DNA of 64,000 bases from Anodontia alba (taxonomy: Eukaryota > Mollusca > Bivalvia > Lucinida > Lucinidae): the NCBI GenBank assembly GCA_964016985.1, contig OZ024824.1, forward strand, positions 49,393,587 through 49,457,586, in the 5' to 3' direction. Position numbers and translations under genes: made by a program. The notes under the pieces were generated by a model. That model saw only the letters and a program-made list of their open reading frames with translations, did not search any database and was not told the origin of the DNA. This document shows, piece after piece, positions 19,492 to 32,701 of the stretch (the first letter of the stretch is position 1; each line of letters begins with the position of its first letter).

Positions 19492-22400
19492 TAATCTTGA
19501 ATCACATTTCAGGAAGAAAAGGAACTCCTATAATTCTATGCGTAGAATGGGAGAATTATTCTCAAATAGTTCAATGACATCTTACACCACTACTGTGTTG
19601 TCGATAATTCTTAAACACAAGAGTGAATGATGTATTGTATGGCTTTTTTGTTCGCCAAAAATTCTATGCCATACGTGAAAACAAAGACGTGGAATTGATC
19701 TTTCATTCAGAAAATCTAAAGGATAAGACTCATTATTCCTCTGTCCGAAGATAGAAAATGAGTACCTTATCCAGAATGATTGTATCAATGTAAATAAAAC
19801 AGTAATTGGGACCTAATGGATGTATTCTCCTTAAATGAAGCGACTGGAATGTATCCATTGACATAAACTTGGAGATTATCACTATGAGACTTGACAATCC
19901 CTAAAATTTATGAGAAGTTTCCAAATGACCAATCAGACATAATCGATTCGAAACTGAAGTCTGTGTCAATTTTTAATGTTGAAGTATGTATCAATACTCT
20001 TAAGTACTTCATATATATATATACTAGATTTTTAAACCTATAAAACAAACCGTGAATAGGTCAAAATCTAACTTATTTAATTTCTTGGAATCAATCCTAA
20101 ACTTAACATGATTGATGACAATATGATGAAAGATATTATAGTACTGCATATAACATCTCTAATTGTTGTCTAATAATTTTTTGATGACCTGTTAACGTAA
20201 AGTCATAGCGATAATGTCCATATTTACAATATGTATCAATCTACGAATTAAGGTACATTCCAAAAATGGTGCAGTGAAAACAGGAAGATCTGACTGTAAA
20301 ACGTAAGTAAGGAACTTCCTTAAAATAGATGACTTAATCGTCTAAGAAGATCCATTACAATTTTAAAGACAATCCAGTCTTATTACAATCTCGATAACGC
20401 ACTGACTTGGTTGTCTTCTTATATATTAAATGGAAATATCCATCATCGGATATCATTCCGTTGTGTTTAGGGTAAAACACATCCTGGAGAAGATAGTGAC
20501 TTTCCAGATTTCTACCCTTTCCATTTCCCGTTAACGGAGACATTCTTATTCTCCTAATAACGAGAAGGAATTGACTCATATTTATCGGAACATACACTAG
20601 ATGAGGAATCATATTATATTTAGTCCTTAAGTATTTTTGAATATTATAAAGGACTTTATTTTCCTCATTGATTCGTAAGTATACCAATCTTCTCCCATTG
20701 GAATATCTGTTGACGTGTTAAGATAGACAGTGGAAGAATTGGTTTTATGAGTTGTAAATATCATTCATGTTTAGAGGAGGCAGAAATACTAATTGCGTTC
20801 ATACTCCTCTTAGAAAATTCCTTTTGTATCAGATTTAAGGATAGCAATTAAATCCTAGACCTATACAATACATCTGTTTAGGTCTGAAAATTCTATCTGT
20901 TGTATAGGCTTCTAAACAGGCCTGTAGCCGAAAATGTTAATTTGTTATTCTCGGAAGAAGCCAAAATCTATACTATTTTACTTCACAATTAGATTTTGTG
21001 ACTTCTGACCAAAAACCAAATTAATTTGAACATTTCTCTCTAGACTAAAATGATCCAGATTAATTTGGATAAGGCAATAATAAGAATGTATCAAATTTAT
21101 TAATGCCTTAATATATATATCAATATATCTGATTGATTATTAAACAAGGACAAGACATGACTGATATGGACTCTTGTTACAGGTATTAATAATTGTCGAT
21201 GAAATAAATAAATATGGGAACAATAACCCGACTTGCTGGCTGTTTCCCATATAAAATAAAAAGAATATTTACCTCTACTAGACTTTCTATGTGAATAATA
21301 AGAATCTAGAGAGGATAAATGATTGAAATAATATTATAATTTATCTGCATAACACAACATAAAAGTCAACATTTGACACTTGATGTGTATGTTTAAGTGT
21401 ATCCATTATAATTCAGGATATACTTGATAGTATTTCTATTGTTTAAGATAGGACAGAACTAATAAGGAAGTTTAACGCGACCCATAAATAGTTCAATTCC
21501 TAACAGAATTTAATAGGGAGTATGATCTTCCGAAATTCCGGAAACATCTCCATTAAATTTTTGAAGATTTCATAATTATATTATCAGAGGATCAGGTATC
21601 TATTTTGCTAGACTGAACCTGAATCCTTGATGAATACACCAAATTATCGAGTATAAGTTCAGTGTTTTTTTCTACCACTCTATCAGGTTGAAGTGTTAAT
21701 GAACATTAACAACCTGGGGAGAAATATGTTTGGATTTATGATACCGTTAATAATCATAAATATATACCAAACAAAAGAAGGAGATTGGCTACTTCTTTTC
21801 TTATAAAATGTATTGATTTCTCTGTTTCTCTGCTTCTAAAAGAGAACAAAGAAAATGAAGAAGAAGAGGAAGATGAATAAACGTCACGCTATATCTTCTC
21901 TTCTTAATTATTATTTAGGTCAGAAGTATGGAGCTCACCCCTTGCAGTAAAGCCTTACACCATGAAGATCCTTCACACCCAGTTGACCTCATATTAAGAG
22001 GAACAGATCTATAATCTTTCAAGTATTGTTAGATGTTCATTAACAATATACTTTCAGATAACTTCCTCAAACAATGCACTCTTTTATTATTCATTGATTT
22101 CAAAAGTTTGTTCGTAACTGATAGTTCTGATTCAAAAATAATTAAGAATATCTAGGATTCTGAGGCTCATTCGATAATGACTGCACAGAATTCCTTTAAT
22201 ATAATTCGCTACCCGTAGTTCAATACTAATGCTTGCTGTTTGATGACCGGTGCCTGGTGAATTGACTGGTGCCTGGTGCCCGGTGATTGGTGCCTGGTTG
22301 CCCGGTGACTGTTGCCTGGTAATCTTGCAAAATGACCAGTGACTGGATGACCACTGACTGGTGCCTGGTATCAGATGACCGGTGACTGGTTACCGACTGC

Positions 22401-23235
22401 CAGATATTGCCCGCTGCCTGGTTGACTGGTGCCTGGTAGCACACTGCCTGGTTGATCGATGACTGGTTGACTAGAGACTGGTTGACCAGTGCCTGGTCAC
22501 CCGGTGCCTGGTTTATTGGGGAGATAAGTTGCCCAGTGCCTGGTTGACCGGTGCCTAGTTGCCCCGTGCCTGGTGAAGCTGATTATTGCCTGGTGAAGAG
22601 TGACTGGTGACTGATGCCTGGTAGACATACTATGGGTGCCTTTAAACCCCTAATGTTGCCACCTAAATGGGTCTTACCCCGGCAGTATAGCCATATGGGG
22701 TGGTGCTCCCATAAAGAAAAGAGTTGTCATTAAACCCAACAGGGTTGACAACTTTCTTTTCTTAGTCAGCTTCTTCCCCATGGTAGATCTTCTCGCAGAA
22801 TAAAGTCTTCATTGTCTGCTGGATCCCAAGTTCTAGTCCAGTTATTACATATCAAATCAGAAGATAACCTGGAACAAAAAGAACAAAATGTATATTTTGA
22901 ATGATTATGCACGACTTTCATACTGAACACAACCGCCTTGATGATCAATAAGAAGGTTGCGAAAAAAATTGACGATCAAAAATAACAAGAAATTGAAAAT
23001 CGATTTAATGAAAATAACAGAATCTTCCGTGAAAAGAATGATAAAGGAACATAAGAAAACAGGAAATAAGAAAATAGACTGGAGAAAAGGAAGGAAAATT
23101 AGATTTTTTTCACCCAATGAAAATCCTGTTGGCTTCCTTTGTTCCACAGAAAAGAAACTGACACGTGATCAAAAGAGCGGGAAGAGTAAGGTCACACAGG
23201 TTACTGCCTAAGGGACCTTCTGGATTAAGATCAAT
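19490..23235 (+). mobile_element. Element X copy 4 (X4), old and diverged
   Basis: The right end (22,640-23,232) carries the conserved segment CCCCGGCAGTATAGCCATAT, the two-tier hairpin, the AACCTGGAAC block and ACAGAAAAGAAACTGACACG, all shared with X1-X3. Internal stretches also match, for example around 21,170-21,330 against X2 16,870-17,030. The last terminal block is cut off at about 23,232. The left boundary is unclear because of the Tc1 insertion. Small frames within it, such as one of 110 codons at 20,355-20,687 (minus), are not shared with other copies. Confidence 0.6.
22236..22625. repeat. GACTGGT/GCCTGGT minisatellite (X4)
   Basis: Longer and more degenerate form of the X minisatellite, dominated by GTGCCTGGT and TGACCGGTG units. 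Confidence 0.8.
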
Positions 23236-24180
23236 ATTTTTTTTTATATATAGTTTGTCTTAGTTTTCTTTTTTTTTTGTCTGAAAGTTTGTTTTTTTTA
23301 TTTTTTTTAGTTTGGAAGTTTGTTTTTTTTATCTTTATGTATTTTTTATTTTTATTTTTTTTGTTTTAAGTTTAACTAAAAAATGATTGTAAGCAATATT
23401 CATGCATCAAGGAAAAACTGATAATATTCTTAATTTTCCCAGAAAGTAGGCTTTTACATGTCATGCAAATTGTCTCCAACAGAGACAGTTTGCATGGACT
23501 GTCAAACCCATTTTTGGGGTAAAATATTTTAACCCTTAACCTTTGCCACTCTCTGGGTTAGCAGACAGCAGACGTTAAATTGGTGATCTTATTTACCCAG
23601 AAAATAGGTAAAATATTTTAACCCTTAACCTTTCCCACTCTCTGGGTTAGCAGACAGCAGACGTTAAATTGGTGATCTTATTTGCCCAGAAAATAGGATT
23701 TGACATTTCATGCAAATTGTTTCCAACAAACACTTTGCATGAAATGTCAAATCCCTTTTTTGGGGGCTGGGGGGGGGGGAGGGTGGGGATGGGGGGAGGG
23801 GGTGTATTTGATCCCTTAACCCTTAACCTTTATCATTAAATATTGATTTTTTTGTTTTTATTCAATCATTCATTCATTTCTGTCTTTTCAAATTACTTAC
23901 ATTTAATTAAATATTCTCATTTTTCTTCTTCAGAAAAAATGATCATTTTTCATTCAAAAATTGTTCTGAATTATCCTTAACTAAATACAACCTTAACTGA
24001 TTAACTAATTTGTTTTTTTAGATTAACTATAAGTCTTTATTTTAAAATCATATTGAATTATCGTTCACTAAATATATTACTTTTTTCAAATAAAAACTAT
24101 TGATCTTCATTTCAAAATCATCTTGAATTATCTGTAACTAAATACATATCATCATCATAATCAGATTTTCTGATTAATAT
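23236..24180. repeat. Simple and short repeats between X4 and the LINE
   Basis: A T-rich region to 23,370 is followed by an 89-bp unit repeated twice in tandem (23,519-23,607 and 23,608-23,696), a near-perfect hairpin with 20-bp arms (23,697-23,753), an imperfect version of the same hairpin (23,450-23,507), a G-run tract (23,762-23,805) and AT-rich sequence with about 75-bp degenerate repeats that reappear after the LINE (26,560-26,640). No coding signal. Confidence 0.75.
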
Positions 24181-25357
24181 GCAGGTACAGGGGCAACATC
24201 CACATCAGTGGGCCCCTTTCCAGATAGCTGGCTTGCTACATGCATGGCAGATGTCATGCCAGATCTCCAGGTATGTCTATCATGAGGGTTGACAGCCGAG
24301 AGCTTCCACTCTCCGCAATCCCTCTCTGTCAGCTGCTTCCATGTCATCTTGGGCCTCCCAGGCCCACGCTTTCCATCAACCTGTATGTCAAAGGCTGTCT
24401 TGACTGCACCGTTGGAGTGTTCCACATTTCCATACCATCGGAGTCTTCTCTCCTTCAGAATGAGGTCCAGATCTTCAATGCCAAGCCGTGCAAGTAGCTC
24501 ACTGGACCTGGTGGTGACAATGTCTTGCGGCCTGACATTGTAGATCTGTCTGATCATTGCCCTGTCATTTCACTGCAGATGCTGGAGGTTTAGCTTTGTC
24601 AATGGCCAAATCTCGCTGGCATGGAGCATTGCGCTCCGCACACAAGAGCTGTACACACAGCCACGTGTTTTGAAAGAGAGGTGGTGTGAAGAGAGAACTG
24701 GTAGCAGATCCTTGAACTTCTTCCAGGCGGTTTTCACATGTGTTGTGGTTGAAAGTTCACAGCCACCTGCTGCTGAGAGCATGTCTCCTAGGTAGCAAAA
24801 GGAAGCTACCACCAAAGCTTGTCAGGTCCGACCTGGACTTCCTTCTGTGGTCTGCCTCCAAGGGGTGTGCAGTTCCCCGGCACCTTGTACATCTGTAGTC
24901 AAGGTCTTTTGTCAAGCGCTTGAGCCCACTGCATTTCTTGTGCACCCAGTGCTTGCAGCCATTGCAGAAGATGCTGTTGCTGCCCACTCCAGTGAGACAT
25001 ACGGCGCATGGAAACTCGCCTGAACTCTGCAGGAGGTCCAGTCTCGTACCGCAGATCATGATCTTTGTCTTTCCTGCATTTACTCTGTCCTTTCTTCTAT
25101 ATTGCTTCTTTCCAAGTCAAGAGCCTCCTGACACATTCCTCAAGTGATTCAGCGATGATAACAAGGTCATCGGCATAGAGATCCTCCCAGGGGACCCCAG
25201 AGCGGAACTCTCATGATAAGGCTTCAAGCACAATGATGAAGAGCAGCGGGCTGAGTACTGATCCTTGGTGAACACCAACCTTCACTTCGAACTCTTCACT
25301 GTACCCCTCACCAACATGGACATGGCTCCGCACATTTGCATACATCCCCTGCACCAG
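24174..25357 (-). pseudogene. LINE RT C-terminal half, PHD-like finger and C-terminal domain
   Basis: The catalytic YADD is encoded by 25,166-25,177 (complement) within LYADDLVIIAESLE. After a frameshift, 25,059-24,757 encodes a C4HC3 PHD-like finger: CAVC, then CNGC, H, C and CTRC. Then come FCYLGDMLSA and KTAWKKFKDLLPVL (24,815-24,570), and a last frame (24,557-24,174) with LGIEDLDLILKERRLRWYG and KRGPGRPKMTW, typical of LINE C-termini. Several frameshifts make it non-functional. Confidence 0.8.
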
Positions 25358-26495
25358 TCACACAATCCACTCCTCCACACCAAGTTTTCTCAGCACCCAC
25401 CAGATGACCTTCCGAGGTACTCGATCAAACCCCTTCTCCAGGTCTACAAAAGCCATGTAGAGTCTCTTGTTGGCAGCTAGATACTTCTCTTGCAGCTGCC
25501 TGACAACAAAGATTGCATCTGTAGTGCCTCTGCCTGGGACAAAGCCAAACTGGGAATCGTCGATTGACACCAACTGTCTGATGAGGCCGTCCACAATCCT
25601 CTCCAGGATTTTCATAACCTGCTCTGTCAGCTTGAGACCGCGGTAATTGCCCCTTTCCAATGCGTCTCCCTTTCCCTTGTAGAGGAAGACAATGAAACTC
25701 TGCTCCCAGTCAGAGGGTACCTTGCCATCACGAATGATTGCAGCTGCGAGGTCACGAATCATGGAGGCGCCCATGTCACCGGCTGCTCGTATCATCTCCA
25801 CCACTATGCCTGATGGGCCCGCTGCTTTGCCAGCCTTCGTCTGTGAGATAGCCTTCTTAACCATATCAATGGTAATTGGGATGGGAGGGCCTTCCACTGG
25901 TGGTTGATAAGACAGGTGGTCTGGGTCCCAGTCAAACTTAACATTGAGAAGCCTTTGGTAGTGCTCTAGCCAGGCCTTCTGCTTTGAGTCTTCACTCATT
26001 GACATCTCTCCTGCATCATTCTTCACAGGTTTGTCACCAGCAACATCAGTATTCTCTCTTCTAAACTGGTTAGCAAGGCTGTAGACTTCTGAAGACTTGG
26101 GGTCAATATTCTCGTAGACCTTCTTGTCGGCCTCTTGATGAGCATGGTGCACTGCATGTCTGGCATTTCGTTTGGCTGCATCGTATGATGCCCTAGTGCC
26201 TTTACCAGCCTTCCAGGCCTTGAAAGCTTTCTGCTTGGCAGCAATGGCCTTTTCCACGTGTTCATTCCACCACCAGGTTTCACGACGCCAATGGTGTGGC
26301 CGAGTTGTGCCACACACCTCCTCAGTTGTCTTGAGCAGTCCAGTCTTGATGTTGTTCCAGATATCCTCAGTGGCCCCATCAGCTACACCTGCAGATGTGC
26401 TCACATGCAAGTTGAAGACCTCCTGGAAATAATTGCTTGTCTGAGGGTCTTTAAGCTTCCAAACTTTGAGGGGAGTGGTGAACTTGCACTTTTTA
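24183..26495 (-). mobile_element. 5'-truncated non-LTR retrotransposon (LINE)
   Basis: On the minus strand the element runs from about 26,495 to a microsatellite tail (GATGATGATA type) near 24,150-24,183. It encodes RT, a PHD-like zinc finger and a C-terminal domain. The endonuclease is missing, as expected for 5' truncation by incomplete reverse transcription. The flanking AT-rich repeats on the two sides are alike, so it inserted into that repeat. The domain order resembles LINEs common in corals and molluscs; I do not assign a clade. Confidence 0.85.
25358..26490 (-). pseudogene. LINE reverse transcriptase, N-terminal part
   Basis: The 350-residue frame (26,410 to 25,358) and its continuation upstream to about 26,490 hold the linker before RT and then the RT fingers. 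Landmarks are AISQTKAGKAAGPSGI (near residue 183), DWEQSFIVFLYKGKGD, NYRGLKLTEQVMKILERI, QFGFVPGRGTTDAI and MAFVDLEKGFDRVPR, which carries the first catalytic Asp. These are hallmarks of non-LTR RTs. The frame breaks near 25,358, before the catalytic YxDD, which is encoded in another frame just downstream. Confidence 0.85.
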
Positions 26496-26935
26496 ATTAA
26501 TTGTAAATAAATTACTTATTGATTTTAATTAATTATTATTTTGTTATTTTCGTTATTAATTAATTCTTAGGTTAAACTATTGATCTTTATTTCAAAATCA
26601 TACTGAATTATCTGTTAATATAATATAATCTTAATTCATCAATTCATTCATTCATTCATTCATTCTAAAGAGTACCCATACTGGTAATGTTCTTTATTTA
26701 TCTGAACTGGAAGTTTGACAGACCATACATTTGTAGGAAGAAATGGAGTGCACACTGTTTAACAAATTAAGACTTTGTAGTGCACTGTAGTCCACTCTGA
26801 GTTTCACTATTAGTGAACACCATGTCCAAACGTAGTGAACTCCATATGCACTTGGGTGTATCCTTTAGTCTTAGCAGTATTGTAACTACCCTAGACATAA
26901 CTGACTGTGGTCCAAGCCTCATGACACAACTATTA
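26496..26935. other. AT-rich spacer
   Basis: AT-rich repeats and a CATT microsatellite (26,644-26,665), grading into diverged edges of the 55-bp satellite. No gene seen. Confidence 0.6.
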
Positions 26936-27724
26936 ATGAGAAAACTAAGTGTAGAGTAAAGCTGTGGTCCAAGCAATAACTCCCCAACAGCTAAAGAGAA
27001 ACTGCACTAGAAAAAACTGCTCCAAGCAACAAGACCCCCACAGTTGATGAGAAACTATCCTAGATACAACTGTGGTCCATAGTTAATAGAATTTACCCTA
27101 CATATAACTGCGGTCCAAGCAACAAGAACTTTACAGTTAATGAGAAATTACCTTAGATACAACTGTGGTCCAAGCCACAAGATCCCTCCAGTTAATGAGA
27201 AACTACCCTAGATACAACCGTGGTCCAAGCAACAAGACCCTTACAGCTAATGAGAAACTGCCCTAGATACAACTGTGGTCCAAGCAACAAGACCCTTACA
27301 GTTAATGAGAAATTACCTGAGATACAACTGTGGTCCAAGCAACAAGACCCTACAGTTAATAAGAAACTATCCTAGACCCAACAGTGGTCCAAGCAAGAAG
27401 ACTCTTACAGCTGAAAAGTAACTACCAAGGACAAAACTGTGGTCCAAGTAAAATACCCTTACAGTTAATGAGAAACTATTACAACAGTGGTACAAGCAAC
27501 AAGACCCCTTAAAGTTAATGAGAAACTACTCTAGACACAATTGTGCTCCAAGCAACAAGACCCTTATAATTAATGAAGAGCTACCCTAGATACAACTGTG
27601 GTCAAAGCAAAAAGACCCTTACAGTTGATGGGAAACTATCCCAGATATAACTGTGGTACATACAGTTGAGAAACTACCCAAGATACATCTGTGGTCTAAG
27701 CAACCAAACCCTACAGCTAATAAG

Positions 27725-30615
27725 ACAAGAGGCCCACGGGCCATGGGTCGCTCACCTGAGTGACACAGTCACTGCAGATATGCAGATGTTATGCAACATT
27801 TTTCCAATCCTGTCATCGCAACTAATGAAAAGATCATCATTTAAGCAGTTCTTTATTTTGAAGAAGATATATGGCATGCCAGTCAATTGAGGGTGATCAT
27901 TTGAACAAACTCTAAATGGCAGCCAGCTTGGAATTACAATCGGCACGATTTTAACTATTTTTGATCTACGAGTCACCCTCATGCATCCTACCAAGTTTCG
28001 AGTCAACTGGCCTTTCAGTTCAGGAGAAGAGGCGAAAAATAGATTTTCAAGATGGCTGCCATGGCGGCCATCTTGGATATCCGATTGGCACAATTTTAGC
28101 TATTTTTGATCTACAAGTCACCCCAATGTCTCCTACGATGTTTGGAGTCAATTGGCCTTTCTGTGCAGGAGAAGCAGCTAAATATAGATTTTCAAGATGG
28201 CAGCCATGGTGGCCATCTGGGATTTCTGATCAGAACGATTTTAGCTACATTTGACCTACAAGTCAACCTGATGCTTCCTACTAAGTTTCGAGTCAAGTGA
28301 CTTTTGGGTTTAGGAAAAGAAGCGAATAATAGATTTTCAAGATAGACGCCATGGCGGCCATCTTGGATTTACGATCGGCATGATTTTAGCTATTTTTGAT
28401 CTACAAGTCACCCAAATGCTTCCTACCAAGTGTGGAGTCAACTGGCCTTTCGGTTCAGGAGAAGAAGCGAAAAATAGATTTTCAAGATGGCTGCCATGGC
28501 AGTCATCTTGGATTTCGGATAGGCACGATTTTTGCTATTTTTGATCTATAAGTCACCCCAATGCCTCCTACCAAGTTTGGGGTCAATTGGCTTTTGGGTT
28601 TAGGAGTTTAAGCGAAAAATAGATTTTCAAGATGGCGGCCATGGCGGCCATCTTGGATTTCCGATCTGCACGATTTTAGCTATTTTTGATCTACAAGTAA
28701 TCCTGATGCTTTCTAGCATGTTTGGAGTCAATTGGCCTTTCGGTTCAGGAGAAGAAGCAAAAAATAGATTTTCAAGATGGCCGCCATGGCGGCCATCTTG
28801 GATTTCCGATCGGCACGATTTTAGCTACTTTTGATCTACAAGTCACCCTGATGCTTCCTAGCAAGTTTGGAGTCAAATGGCCTTTCGGTTCAGGAGAAGA
28901 AGCGAAAAATAGATTTTCAAGATGGCGGCCATGGCGGCCATCTTGGATTTCCGATCGGCACGATTTTAGCTATTTTTGATCTACAAGTCACCCTGATGCT
29001 TCCTAGCAAGTTTGGAGTCAACTGGCCTTTCGGTTCAGGAGAAGAAGCGAAAAATAGATTTTCAAGATGGCGGCCATGGCAGCCATCTTGAATTTCCGAT
29101 CGGCACGATTTTAGCTACTTTTGATCTACAAGTCACCCTGATGCTTCCTAGCAAGTTTGGAGTCAATTGGCCTTTCGGTTCAGGAGAAGAAGCGAAAAAT
29201 AGATTTTCAAGATGGCGGCCATGGCGGCCATCTTGGATTTCCGATCGGAATGATTTTAGCTGTTTTTGATCTACAAGTAATCCTGATGCTTTCTAGCAAG
29301 TTTGGAGTCAATTGGCCTTTCGGTTCAGGAGAAGAAGCGAAAAATAGATTTTCAAGATGGCGGCCATGGCGGCCATCTTGGATTTCCGATCGGCACGATT
29401 TTAGCTATTTTTGATCTACAAGTAATCCTGATGCTTTCTAGCATGTTTGGAGTCAATTGGCCTTTCGGTTCAGGAGAAGAAGCAAAAAATAGATTTTCAA
29501 GATGGCCGCCATGGCGGCCATCTTGGATTTCCGATCGGCACGATTTTAGCTACTTTTGATCTACAAGTCACCCTGATGCTTCCTAGCAAGTTTGGAGTCA
29601 AATGGCCTTTCGGTTCAGGAGAAGAAGCGAAAAATAGATTTTCAAGATGGCGGCCATCTTGGATTTCCGATCGGCACGATTTTAGCTATTTTTGATCTAC
29701 AAGTCACCCTGATGCTTCCTAGCAAGTTTGGAGTCAACTGGCCTTTCGGTTCAGGAGAAGAAGCGAAAAATAGATTTTCAAGATGGCGGCCATGGCAGCC
29801 ATCTTGAATTTCCGATCGGCACGATTTAAGCTACTTTTGATCTACAAGTCACCCTGATGCTTCCTAGCAAGTTTGGAGTCAATTGGCCTTTCGGTTCAGG
29901 AGAAGAAGCGAAAAATAGATTTTCAAGATGGCGGCCATGGCGGCCATCTTGGATTTCCGATCGGAATGATTTTAGCTATTTTTGATCTACAAGTAATCCT
30001 GATGCTTTCTAGCAAGTTTGGAGTCAATTGGCCTTTCGGTTCAGGAGAAGAAGCGAAAAATAGATTTTCAAGATGGCGGCCATGGCGGCCATCTTGGATT
30101 TCCGATCGGCACGATTTTAGCTATTTTTGATCTACAAGTCACCCTGATGCTTCCTAGCAAGTTTGGAGTCAACTGGCCTTTCGGTTCAGAAGAAGAAGCG
30201 AAAAATAGATTTTCAAGATGGCGGCCATGGCGGCCATCTTGAATTTCCAATCGGCACGATTTTAGCTACTTTTGATCTACAAGTCACCCTGATGCTTCCT
30301 AGCAAGTTTGGAGTCAATTGGCCTTTCGGTTCAGGAGAAGAAGCGAAAAATAGATTTTCAAGATGGCGGCCATGGCGGCCATCTTGGATTTCCGATCGGA
30401 ATGATTTTAGCTATTTTTGATCTACAAGTCACCCCGATGCTTCCTACCAAGTATCAAGTCAATTGGCCCAGGGGTGTAGGAGGAGTAGGCATTTAAAGCA
30501 ATTGTTGACGCCGCACGACGGACGACGGACGACGCACGACGGACGACGGACGACGGACGACGGACATTGACTGACCACCATAGCTCACCATGAGCACTTC
30601 GTGCTCAGGTGAGCT
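27725..30615 (+). mobile_element. Core-repeat (pearl/Helentron-like) element A1
   Basis: It starts ACAAGAGGCCCACGGGCC with CGCTCACCTGAG close behind, contains about 17 tandem 145-bp units, then a GGACGAC-rich tract (30,509-30,565), and ends with a hairpin: CTCACC(A)TGAGCAC, loop TTC, GTGCTCAGGTGAG (about 30,586-30,613), whose 3' arm complements the 5' repeat. The left and right flanks together restore a satellite unit, with no clear target duplication. These are the traits of non-autonomous Helentron relatives. Confidence 0.8.
28000..30450. repeat. 145-bp tandem array with a 725-bp higher-order repeat
   Basis: Units start about every 145 bp. Each has the dyad CAAGATGGCGGC ... GGCCATCTTG and conserved blocks CGATCGGCACGATTTTAGCT and TTTCGGTTCAGGAGAAGAAG. 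Five-unit block 28,722-29,446 is repeated at 29,447-30,162 (9 bp shorter, by a deletion inside one dyad near 29,650), and a third partial block starts at 30,163. The overlapping 74-85 codon frames arise because 145 is not a multiple of three. Confidence 0.85.
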
Positions 30616-32701
30616 AAAAATACCCTATACATAACAGTGGTCCAAGCAACAAGACCCTTACAGTTGAACAGAAACTACCCTAGACACAACTGTAATCCAA
30701 GCAAAATACCCTTACAGTTAATGAGAAACTACCATAGATACAACTGTGGTTCATACAGTTCATGAGAAACTACAATAGATGCATGAGAAACTACCACAGA
30801 TACAAATGTGGGAACATACAGTTAATGGGAAACTACAATAGATACAACTACTGTCCACACAGTTCATGAGAAACTACCCTAGCTATATCTATGATCAATA
30901 CAGTTATTGAGAAAATACCACAGATTCATCTGCGGTCTATACAGTTCATGCTAAAATACCATAGATACACTTTTGGTTCACACAGTTCATAAGAAACCAC
31001 ACTAGATACATCTGTGGTACATACAGCTCATGAGAAACTAGATACAAAAGTGGTACAAGAAACGACCCTTAAAGCTAATGAGAAACCACCCTAGACACAA
31101 CTTTGCGCAAAGCAACAAGACCCTTACAGTTAATGAAGAACTACCCTAGATACAAAGGTGGTCCAAGCAAAAAGACCCTTACAGTTAATGAGAAACTATC
31201 CTTGATATAACTGTGGTACATACAGTGGAGAAACTACCCAAAATACAACTGTGGTCAAAGCAAAAAAACACCTAGAGTTAATGAGAAACTACCATAGATA
31301 CAACTGTGCTCCATACAATTAATGAGAAACTACCCTAGATAAAACTGTGGTCAAAGCAACAAGACCCTTACAGTTAATGAGAAACTACCCTAGACACTAA
31401 TGTTATCCAAGTAACAAGACCCCAACAGTTAATGAGAAACTACCCCAGACAGGTAATAGCAACAAGATCCCTACAGTTAATGTGAATTCACCCTAGATAC
31501 AACTTTCGTCCAAGCAGCAAGACCCTTACTTGTACATTTAATGAGAAACTAGATACAAATGTGGTCCAAACAATAAGACCCTTACTAGTACATTTAATGA
31601 GAAGCGACAACTCAACTGTTAACAAGAAACTACCTTATACATAATTAAATGAGAAACTACCCTAGATACAACTTGGGTTCAAGCAACAAAAAAACAATAC
31701 AGTCAATGAGAAACTACCCTAGTTGCAGCTGTGGTCCAAGCAACAAGACCTTACAGCTAATGAGAAAGTACCCTAGATACAACAGTGGTCCAAGCAACAA
31801 AACCCTTACAGTTAATGAGAAGCTACCTTAAACACAACTGTGGTCCAAGCAACAAGACCCTTACAGTTAATCAGGAAGTACCCTAGATATAACAGTGGTC
31901 CAAGCAACAAGACCCTTACAGTTGAGAAACTACCCTAGATATAACACTTGTCCAAGCAACTAGACTCTTACAGTTAATGATAAACAACCCTAGATGCAGC
32001 TGTGGTCCAAGCAACAAGACCCTACCCTAGACACAACTGACAATGGCCCAAGTACCAAGACTCAACTGTTAATGAGAAACTACCCTAGATACATCTGTGG
32101 TCCAAGCAACAAGACCTTTAAATGCAGCTGTGGTCAAAGAAACAAGACTCTTACAATTAATGAAAAACTACTCTAGACACAACTGACAATGTTCAAAGCA
32201 CAAAGACTCAACTGTTAACGAGAAAACTGCTCTAGATACAGCTGTGGTCCAAACAACAAGATCCCTACAGTCAATGAGAAACTGCTCTAGATATAACTGG
32301 GGACCAAGCAACAAGACCTGTAGAGTAATTTAGAAATTACCCTCGATACAACTGTGGTCTATACTTTTAATGAGAAACTACCCTAGATACAACTGCGGTC
32401 CAAGCACCAAGACCCTTACAGTTAATGAGAAACTACCCTAGTTACAACTGTGGTCCAAGCAACATGACCCTTACAGTTAATGAGAAACACTACCCTAGAT
32501 ACAAATGTGGTCCAAGCATCATGACCCTTACAGTTCATGAAAAACTACCCTAGATACAACTGTGGTCCAAGCAACAAGACCCTTACATTTAATGAGAAAC
32601 TGCATTAGATACAGTTGTGGTCCAAGCAACAAATCCCTTGCAGTTAATGAAAAACTACCCTAGATACAGCTGTAGTCTAAGAAAGAAGACCCCTACATTA
32701 A

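Noticed and set aside
28722..30496. Series of overlapping 60-85 codon frames with similar proteins (MES.GLSVQEKK)
   Set aside because: They follow from the 145-bp tandem unit, which is not a multiple of three; each frame runs into the next unit in another phase. No sign of translation.
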